NCBI GenBank assembly: GCA_016869015.1
Contig: VGFB01000326.1
Location: forward strand, 1 to 5,530
DNA from: Armatimonadota bacterium
GTDB lineage: Bacteria > Armatimonadota > Zipacnadia > Zipacnadales > VGFC01
Length of the DNA stretch: 5,530 nucleotides
Direction of reading: 5' to 3'
Every line of letters begins with the position of its first letter. Positions within the stretch are counted from its first letter, which is position 1. The translations under genes and the position numbers were made by a program. Of the stretch, positions 1 to 4,744 are shown piece by piece. The notes under the pieces are model-generated. The model saw only the letters and a program-made list of their open reading frames with translations, was not told the origin of the DNA and made no database searches.

Positions 1-1607
1 AGGCTCCGGTAGATGCCGTGCCCGTTGCAGGTCACGTACAGGTGACGGCTGCCGCGCGGACTGGCCGGATCGAGTCGCAGGGTCTTGGTCTGCCCGTCCG
101 GCAGGCCGGTCTCCGGCTTGCCGACCACCGTCCAGTTCCGGCCGCGGTCGGCGCTGCGGCATACGTCGCCGTGGTTGGACCCCCACTCGCCCGTCGTCGC
201 CCAGAGCATGCTCGGCTCCTCGGGATCGGGGACCACAGTGAAGCAGTTGCCCCCGTACTCCATTCCCTGCACGCTGCGGCGGAACGTCTCGCCGCCGTCG
301 TCGCTGATGAGCAGCCCGATGTCGAAGTAGCAGAAGTACAGCCGCCGTAGGTCGTGCGGATCGAAGACGATGTCGTTCTGGCAGGTGACTTCGAGGCCCG
401 TGCCCGCGAAGCGTCCGTCCGGCAGCACGCGGCAGTAACGCTGCGTCCAGGAGGCGCCGCCATCCTCGGTCGCGTAGATCTGGCCGGAGGTCCCGAAGTA
501 GACGTGATCGCCATCCACGGGCGAGATGCTCATGCACTCGACTGACGGGCCCCACATGGCGATCCACCCGTAGTCTGTGAAGCCGCTCTCCGTCTGCGTG
601 CGGTAGGCGGAGCGCTGCCAGTGCAGGCCGCCGTCGGTGGTCTTGTAGACTCCCGCGCTGACCCAGGCCGTATCGCCCACGTACACGATGTCAGGGTCGG
701 TGGGATCGACGACGATCTCCTTGCAGGAAGAGGTCATCTGGTGCGGCTGGTCGCGCTTGCCGACGCGGTTGGGAAGGCCCTCGACGCGGCGCTCCCACGA
801 GCGGCCGCCGTCGGCGCTGCGGAGCACGCCGCCGTCCCAGGGCTCAGTGTCTCGCGCGGTCGTGCGCAGCGTGGCGTAGACGATCTTCGGGTTGGAGGGC
901 GCAACCGCTACCTCCTGCACCGAATCGTGCGGCAGGCCCGCCACCTTGCCCCACGTCTCGCCGCCGTCCGAGCTGCGGTAGAGGCCGTGCGTCGTTGCGG
1001 CGAGGATGTACGCGTCCTCACCGGGCGCAACCTCGAGGTCGCTCACGATGGCCTCGGCCGGCAGCGTGCCCTCAGGCGTGCAGACGTGCCAGGTCTCGCC
1101 CCGGTCGCGGCTGCGGTAGAGGAGGCCCTTCCCGTCCTTGCCCCACCGCGGCCGACCGATGCCCGCATAGGCGACTTGCGGATCGTTTGGCTCGAAGGCG
1201 AGGCAGCCGATCGGCGCGGAGAAGCTGTGCTGCTGTGGCTCAGGGAAGCCGGCGCGCATCCAGCGCCACGTCCGCCCGTCGTCGATGCTCTTGTAGACCC
1301 CGCCCTCGTTGCCCAGCAGGATGACCGTGGGATCGCTGGGGCAGACGGCGATGGACTCCACGAAGTCGTCGCGTAGCCCGGAGTTCTGGATGCGGTAGGT
1401 CAGGCCGCCGTCCTCCGACCGGTAGTAGCCGCCCACGTCGCACCCGACATGCAGCACGTTCGGACGCTGTGGGTCGCAGGCGATGGACTGGATCCACCCA
1501 CCCCCGCCCGGCCCGACGTTCCGCCACGCGAGGTCGGCGCCGGCGGGCACCGTGTCAGGGGACGGCTGTCTGGCCCAGGAGAGTGACGCGATCAGGAGGG
1601 GGAGCAT
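1..1607 (-). CDS. Secreted Asp-box (BNR) beta-propeller protein, GH74-like, C-terminus beyond window
   Basis: The reverse strand is open from ATG at 1607 to the window edge: 535 codons without a stop. Nine Asp-box repeats (S/T-x-D-G-G-x-T/S-W type) are visible at residues 64-71, 107-114, 166-173, 212-219, 264-271, 323-330, 380-387, 435-442 and 485-492, and a tenth blade begins at the edge. These boxes mark the blades of beta-propellers in sialidases, sortilin-like proteins and GH74 xyloglucanases. The N-terminal block (W-R-N-V-x-P-GGGG, then C-D57-V-G-G-Y-Y-R) resembles the start of GH74 enzymes, where the Asp of the D-I-G-G segment is catalytic. A second D-I-G (D429) could be the other acid. 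Residues 1-12 form a short hydrophobic stretch, a weak signal peptide lacking a basic n-region. The start is set by AAGGAGG six bases upstream. Propeller fold is near certain; substrate is inferred and could instead be a generic photosystem/YCF48-like or sialidase-like propeller. Confidence 0.88.
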   Translation of the reverse strand, partial: MLPLLIASLSWARQPSPDTVPAGADLAWRNVGPGGGGWIQSIACDPQRPNVLHVGCDVGGYYRSEDGGLTYRIQNSGLRDDFVESIAVCPSDPTVILLGNEGGVYKSIDDGRTWRWMRAGFPEPQQHSFSAPIGCLAFEPNDPQVAYAGIGRPRWGKDGKGLLYRSRDRGETWHVCTPEGTLPAEAIVSDLEVAPGEDAYILAATTHGLYRSSDGGETWGKVAGLPHDSVQEVAVAPSNPKIVYATLRTTARDTEPWDGGVLRSADGGRSWERRVEGLPNRVGKRDQPHQMTSSCKEIVVDPTDPDIVYVGDTAWVSAGVYKTTDGGLHWQRSAYRTQTESGFTDYGWIAMWGPSVECMSISPVDGDHVYFGTSGQIYATEDGGASWTQRYCRVLPDGRFAGTGLEVTCQNDIVFDPHDLRRLYFCYFDIGLLISDDGGETFRRSVQGMEYGGNCFTVVPDPEEPSMLWATTGEWGSNHGDVCRSADRGRNWTVVGKPETGLPDGQTKTLRLDPASPRGSRHLYVTCNGHGIYRS

Positions 1608-1613
1608 CGGAGG

Positions 1614-1620
1614 CCTCCTT
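1614..1620 (-). promoter_or_regulatory. Ribosome binding site of the beta-propeller gene
   Basis: On the reverse strand this reads AAGGAGG, a near-perfect Shine-Dalgarno sequence, followed by a 6-base spacer and the ATG at 1607-1605. The reading frame stays open further upstream, so this site is the main reason for choosing the start. Confidence 0.8.
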
Positions 1621-1822
1621 GTGGGGTCCCGGTGAGTTCGACCCGACGGGTGGCGGACCTTCCGGAGGCGCCCCGCCGGAGCCTTCAGGCCGGGCACGAG
1701 TGTAGACACGCCCCGCGAGCCGCTGGGGCGGACATCGACGCCGACGGAACGGCGAGGCAACCACGGAACACTCCAAGGACACGACTGGGAACGCCACGGC
1801 GCGGGCTGCCACACCGGGGTCG

Positions 1823-1883
1823 AAGGCTCACCCTCCCCCCGCCCATCCGCCCTGTCTCGCGGATCCGCACGAGGGGGAGCCTT
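1823..1883. repeat. Long inverted repeat upstream of the PadR promoter
   Basis: The left arm AAGGCTCACCCTC (1823-1835) is complementary to the right arm GAGGGGGAGCCTT (1871-1883) at 12 of 13 positions, with a 35-base loop. The loop contains the palindrome GCGGATCCGC (1859-1868). The right arm ends inside the candidate -35 box at 1882-1887. The arms are strand-asymmetric (pyrimidine-rich left, purine-rich right). It could be a protein-binding site, a structure in an upstream transcript, or chance in GC-rich DNA. Confidence 0.5.
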
Positions 1884-1910
1884 GACAGATACTCGGTTTT
1901 CGTTTACGGT
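1882..1910 (+). promoter_or_regulatory. Candidate sigma70-type promoter of the PadR/polyferredoxin unit
   Basis: A perfect -35 hexamer TTGACA (1882-1887) is followed by a 17-base spacer and a weak -10, TACGGT (1905-1910, matching the consensus at three positions). The stretch is conspicuously AT-richer than its surroundings. Transcription would begin about 1917-1918, exactly at the ATG of the PadR gene, so the mRNA would be leaderless. A short inverted repeat TCGGT (1893-1897) / ACCGA (1912-1916) overlaps the spacer and -10 and could be a PadR operator. The promoter call is sequence-based; the operator is inference. Confidence 0.45.
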
Positions 1911-1917
1911 TACCGAT

Positions 1918-2262
1918 ATGGATGGGCTGCCTGGGCTCCTCAACCGCGAGGTGTTGCTGGCGTTCTGGAAGGTGCACATCCTGCACCACGCCCAAGAGGG
2001 CTCCATCTACGGCCTGGGGATCCTGGCGGAGTTGCGACGGCACGGGTACGAGATCAGCCCGGGGACGCTCTACCCCCTTCTGCAGCGGCTTGAGCGGCGG
2101 GGTTGGTTGCGGCAGCATGTGGGGGGGGAGCCCGGTGCGCGGGCGAGACGCGAGTACCGTCTGACGTCAGACGGCGGCGTGGCCCTGGAGCTGCTGCGGG
2201 CGAAGGTCCGGGAGCTGTACGAAGAAGTGGTTCTGCGGCGAGAGGGAGCGGCGGATGGCTGA
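1918..2262 (+). CDS. PadR-family transcriptional regulator
   Basis: This 114-residue protein has the PadR winged-helix layout. An N-terminal helix carries F-W-K-V-H-I-L-H-H (16-24), followed by the family Y-G pair (31-32), a recognition helix region I-S-P-G-T-L-Y-P-L-L (46-55) continuing through R-L-E-R-R-G-W-L, a wing with R-R-E-Y-R-L-T (77-83), and a short C-terminal helix for dimerisation. The length fits small PadR proteins. A TTG at 1882 would add 12 residues, but that codon is part of a perfect TTGACA box and its purine-rich tract is too close to be a good ribosome site, so I prefer ATG 1918. PadR proteins usually repress their own operon until a ligand binds. This one has no cysteine, so it cannot sense redox by an Fe-S cluster or thiol; H20, H23, H24 could in principle bind metal. 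It overlaps the polyferredoxin gene by 8 bases. Confidence 0.9.
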   Translation: MDGLPGLLNREVLLAFWKVHILHHAQEGSIYGLGILAELRRHGYEISPGTLYPLLQRLERRGWLRQHVGGEPGARARREYRLTSDGGVALELLRAKVRELYEEVVLRREGAADG

Positions 2263-3664
2263 GGGCGGACGGTTCCGTTGGGATGCGCTGAGATCACGGG
2301 TCGGGCGGGCTCTGCTGGGGAGTGCCGCCTTCCCCTTCGCGTTGCAGGCGGCGGCGTTGGTCGGTCTGGCGCTGGCGCTGGTCAATGGATGGGGGGGCGG
2401 CCTGGGCGTACCCGCCGATCAGATCATGACGCTTCGCAAGACGAACCTCACGACGTTACTCGTGTGGGGGCTGTGGTGGCCGGCGATGATCGCCGGCGCT
2501 CTTGCGCTGGGCCGCGCTTGGTGCACGGTGTGCCCAATGGAGCTAGTGAACCGCTGCGGTGACCTGCTGGCGCGTCGAGGGGGCTGGAAACGCTGGTCGT
2601 TCGCGCCATGGATGCGCAGCGGGTGGTTGGTGATCGTCGGTTACGTGGCGCTGCAGTTGTCGGTCGCCGGGCTCCTGATCCACCGGGTTCCGCACTACAC
2701 GTCGACCATGCTCGTGCTGCTCCTGGGCGCGGCGCTGGCGACCGGCCTCCTGTTCCGCGAGCCCCGTTCGTTCTGCAAAGGGCTGTGCCCCGCCAAGGCG
2801 CTCCTGACCGCCTACGGTCGCCTCACGCCTGTACAGCTCGACGTGCGCGACCCGCAGCGGTGCGCCGACTGCGCCACGCGGGAGTGCGTAAGCCCGGCGC
2901 GTCAAGGACGCTTCGACGGCCGCAGCTGCCCATCGCTGCTGAAGCCGTGGGACCGCAGGCCGTCGGACAACTGCGTGCTGTGCCTGGAGTGCGCCAAGGC
3001 CTGCCCGTACGGGAATGTCGGCCTGGGGGTCGTTCGGAGCAACGAAGGGGCTCGTCGCCCCGAGCGTCTGCGCCCATACGAGGCCGCCTTCGTCATGCTG
3101 GCCGCGGGGTTCGTTGCGCATGAGGTCATCGGGGAAGTCAAGCCCTTGGACGCCGCCTTCCACCTCGTCCCGCAGGCCCTGCACGACGCCTTGCCGGTCA
3201 TCGACTTCGGTTGGTTCGAGGCCTTCTGGTTCCTGGGCCTGTTCCCCCTCGGCCTGTGGGCCGTCACTGCCCTGATAGCGTACGCCGTAGGCCAGCGCGG
3301 GGCGCTGCGCGATCTCCTCATCGCCGCCGCAACCGCCGCCGCGCCAGTCGTCGCAGTCGCTCACGTGGCCAAGGCCGCGGCGAAGGTCTCGTCATGGGGC
3401 GGCTACCTGCCGATGGCGCTACGGGAGCCGCGCGGCCTGGAGACGCTGCGCGCCATCGTCGACCACGCGGTTGAGCCCCCGGGGGCACTTCTGGGCCTGC
3501 CGGCTCTGGGTTGGGTCATGCTCGCGGGCGTGGCGTTGGTTGCGTGGCGCAGTTGCGGCTGGGTGCGGCACGCCGTCCCGGAGGGCGTGAGGGCCGCGAC
3601 GGTGGGCGCACTGGTGCCCGCCGCCTTCTTTGCTGCGGCTCTGGTGGCGTGGTGGGCGATGTAG
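2255..3664 (+). CDS. Multi-pass membrane 4Fe-4S polyferredoxin (NapH/NosR/CcoG-like)
   Basis: This 469-residue protein probably passes electrons across or along the membrane. Hydrophobic segments lie near residues 22-44, 66-87, 123-143, 150-167, 274-293, 319-345, 352-377, 411-431 and 446-468. Membrane-edge cysteine motifs are W-C90-T-V-C93-P (with C101 nearby) and F-C174-K-G-L-C178-P, recalling the paired CX3CP motifs of NapH and NosR, although the first has CX2CP. A soluble loop carries an irregular set, C203-x2-C206-x4-C211 and C225-P, then a canonical ferredoxin set C240-x2-C243-x2-C246-x3-C250-P. H289 and H370 sit in or near predicted helices. The long C-terminal membrane part is not one I recognise from NapH. 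ATG 2255 overlaps the PadR stop and has GAGGGAG six bases upstream, indicating translational coupling. No dehydrogenase, reductase or quinone partner is nearby, so the physiological role is unknown. Confidence 0.87.
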   Translation: MAEGGRFRWDALRSRVGRALLGSAAFPFALQAAALVGLALALVNGWGGGLGVPADQIMTLRKTNLTTLLVWGLWWPAMIAGALALGRAWCTVCPMELVNRCGDLLARRGGWKRWSFAPWMRSGWLVIVGYVALQLSVAGLLIHRVPHYTSTMLVLLLGAALATGLLFREPRSFCKGLCPAKALLTAYGRLTPVQLDVRDPQRCADCATRECVSPARQGRFDGRSCPSLLKPWDRRPSDNCVLCLECAKACPYGNVGLGVVRSNEGARRPERLRPYEAAFVMLAAGFVAHEVIGEVKPLDAAFHLVPQALHDALPVIDFGWFEAFWFLGLFPLGLWAVTALIAYAVGQRGALRDLLIAAATAAAPVVAVAHVAKAAAKVSSWGGYLPMALREPRGLETLRAIVDHAVEPPGALLGLPALGWVMLAGVALVAWRSCGWVRHAVPEGVRAATVGALVPAAFFAAALVAWWAM

Positions 3665-3692
3665 CGCCGGTCCGCCGGCGGGAGGCCCCGCC
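3665..3692 (+). terminator. Two overlapping GC hairpins right after the polyferredoxin stop
   Basis: CGCCGG (3665-3670) pairs with CCGGCG (3675-3680) around a TCCG loop, and GGCGGG (3677-3682) pairs with CCCGCC (3687-3692) around a 4-base loop. The two share 3677-3680, so only one can form at a time. The first starts on the base after the TAG. No T-run follows, so this is not a classical intrinsic terminator; it may still slow polymerase or protect the 3' end. Confidence 0.35.
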
Positions 3693-3762
3693 CCAAGTGT
3701 AGTACCTCCTCATCCCTCTGGCCGCGTTGGGAGCCTCCATGCTCATGCCGCCTGCGGGTGGC

Positions 3763-3791
3763 CCTGCCGCCCCGCTGGCGGGTGAGGCAGG
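3763..3791 (+). other. Hairpin upstream of the pseudopilin gene
   Basis: CCTGCC (3763-3768) pairs with GGCAGG (3786-3791), and inside it CCCG (3771-3774) pairs with CGGG (3779-3782) around a CTGG loop, with a small internal loop. It lies about 80 bases before the pseudopilin start, in a 206-base gap (3665-3870) where I find no convincing promoter hexamers and no gene. If transcribed it would be in the 5' leader. Such structures are not rare in DNA this rich in G and C. Confidence 0.3.
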
Positions 3792-3870
3792 AGTCTCCCG
3801 GCTCGACAGCGAAGGTAGTCTGGACGGCCATCATCCGGCAGTGCGCTCTAGCTTCAGGGAGGGAGACGGA

Positions 3871-4566
3871 ATGGGAATGACCGGACGCAGGGCCTTCACG
3901 TTGATCGAGTTGCTCGTGGTCATCGCGATCATCGCCATCCTGGCGGCGATCCTCTTCCCGGTGTTCGCTCGGGCCCGAGAGAAGGCCCGACAGGCAAGTT
4001 GCTCGTCGAACGTGAAACAGCTGCAACTGGCCGTCCTGATGTATGCCCAAGACTACGACGAACGCGTGATCTGCCGATGGGGCTCCGGACCGTGGCAGGT
4101 GCTGTGCCAACCGTACATCAAGAACGCGCAGATGCTCATCTGTCCGAGTGTGGACGCCGACCCGGGCTACGGGATGAACTACCGCGCTCCTCAGTCCTCC
4201 ACGACGGCCCTCGATAACGCGCCCCACCTGTGGTACTGGGGCTGCAAGCTTGGCGCCTTCAGCGTACCGGCCGACACCTTTGCCTTGGCGGACAACGGCT
4301 ACATCACGAACCCTACCGCTCAGGCGAGCCAATGGACCGAGTCGGGAGGCGGGAACTACGAGGGCTACGTACGCTTCCCGCAAGGACCACACGACCAGAA
4401 CGGGACATACCCCTGGTGGGCGCAGGACCCGTGGCGGCCGCCACCAAGACACAACGCCGGGGCGAACTTCTCGTACTGGGATGGCCACGTGAAGTGGCAG
4501 AAGGTCGAGAGCCCCGCCGTCCTCGCGAATCGCATGAACGCGCAGTGCCAGTACGACAACAACTGA
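3871..4566 (+). CDS. Type II-secretion-like pseudopilin with H-X9-DG C-terminal motif
   Basis: This 231-residue protein begins with a short basic leader (MGMTGRRA) and a class III signal: F9-T-L-I-E13-L followed by a hydrophobic helix to about residue 29 and the charged A-R-A-R-E-K-A-R region. Prepilin peptidase should cut before F9 and methylate it; E13 is the usual +5 glutamate. The -1 residue is Ala rather than the common Gly. The rest is a periplasmic or surface head domain with M-Y-A-Q-D-Y-D-E (57-64), L-I-C-P (89-92), G-M-N-Y (101-104) and H194 followed nine residues later by D204-G205, the H-X9-DG motif of the TIGR02532/TIGR04294-type families. Six cysteines lie in the head region. ATG 3871 has GGAGG eight bases upstream; an in-frame ATG at 3727 would put about 48 extra residues before the leader, which prepilins do not have. 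Such proteins occur in dozens per genome; individual roles are unknown. Confidence 0.93.
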   Translation: MGMTGRRAFTLIELLVVIAIIAILAAILFPVFARAREKARQASCSSNVKQLQLAVLMYAQDYDERVICRWGSGPWQVLCQPYIKNAQMLICPSVDADPGYGMNYRAPQSSTTALDNAPHLWYWGCKLGAFSVPADTFALADNGYITNPTAQASQWTESGGGNYEGYVRFPQGPHDQNGTYPWWAQDPWRPPPRHNAGANFSYWDGHVKWQKVESPAVLANRMNAQCQYDNN

Positions 4567-4593
4567 TCGGGCTCCCAGGCCTGGATGCGTGAA

Positions 4594-4640
4594 GGGCGCG
4601 CAGCCGCTCCCCGCAGCAAGGGGACTTCGGCCGCGCGCCC
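4594..4640 (+). terminator. Strong imperfect hairpin after the pseudopilin gene
   Basis: GGGCGCGC (4594-4601) pairs with GCGCGCCC (4633-4640). After one mismatch, GCCG (4603-4606) pairs with CGGC (4628-4631). After a small internal loop, TCCCC (4608-4612) pairs with GGGGA (4620-4624), closing a 7-base loop. That makes 17 base pairs, starting 28 bases after the pseudopilin stop. No T-run follows, so it may be a non-canonical terminator or a 3'-end stabiliser. The remaining gap, 4641-4731, shows nothing I can name. Confidence 0.45.
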
Positions 4641-4731
4641 AGTCGCACGTGGACAACGCTGCCCGCCCGCTGAAGGTCTCTCCGCTCCCGCCACCGAAGT
4701 CGCGCCCCGCGACGCGCTCGATCCCGGCCTC

Positions 4732-4736
4732 GGAGG
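4732..4736 (+). promoter_or_regulatory. Ribosome binding site deciding a GTG start
   Basis: GGAGG lies 8 bases before GTG 4745 but 20 bases before ATG 4757. The frame is open far upstream without a stop, so this spacing is the main argument for the GTG start of the beta-helix gene. Confidence 0.55.
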
Positions 4737-4744
4737 TGCCTTCG

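Larger units (their letters stand above)
1608..1917. other. Divergent intergenic region with several palindromes
   Basis: These roughly 310 bases separate the divergent beta-propeller and PadR genes and must hold both promoters. I find no convincing gene here. Small symmetric elements are visible: ACCCG-A-CGGGT at 1641-1651; a hairpin at 1661-1680 (5 bp TCCGG/CCGGA, one mismatch, 2 bp) that would lie in the 5' leader of the beta-propeller mRNA; GTGT-AG-ACAC at 1700-1709; and GCGGATCCGC at 1859-1868. No good minus-strand promoter is evident: TACACT around 1698-1703 on the reverse strand is a possible -10 but has no matching -35. The right end holds the PadR-side repeat and promoter, listed separately. 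Confidence 0.6.

Noticed and set aside
621..1376. 251-codon plus-strand open frame
   Set aside because: It is antisense to the Asp-box propeller gene; the regular repeats are only on the minus strand, and this frame reads as Ala/Arg-rich shadow.
2543..3364. 273-codon minus-strand open frame
   Set aside because: It is antisense to the polyferredoxin, whose cysteine motifs and membrane segments are unmistakable; the antisense product shows no domain.
3838..3856. Possible sigma54 promoter (GG...GC) upstream of the pseudopilin
   Set aside because: The GG and GC are 12 bases apart rather than the required 10, and the rest of the consensus is missing.
3727..3870. N-terminal extension of the pseudopilin from ATG 3727
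   Set aside because: It would place about 48 residues before the class III leader, which is incompatible with prepilin processing, and ATG 3871 has a good ribosome binding site.
4650..4678. Possible promoter for the beta-helix gene (TGGACA)
   Set aside because: The -35-like hexamer is good, but the position 17 bases downstream (AAGGTC) is not a -10 box.
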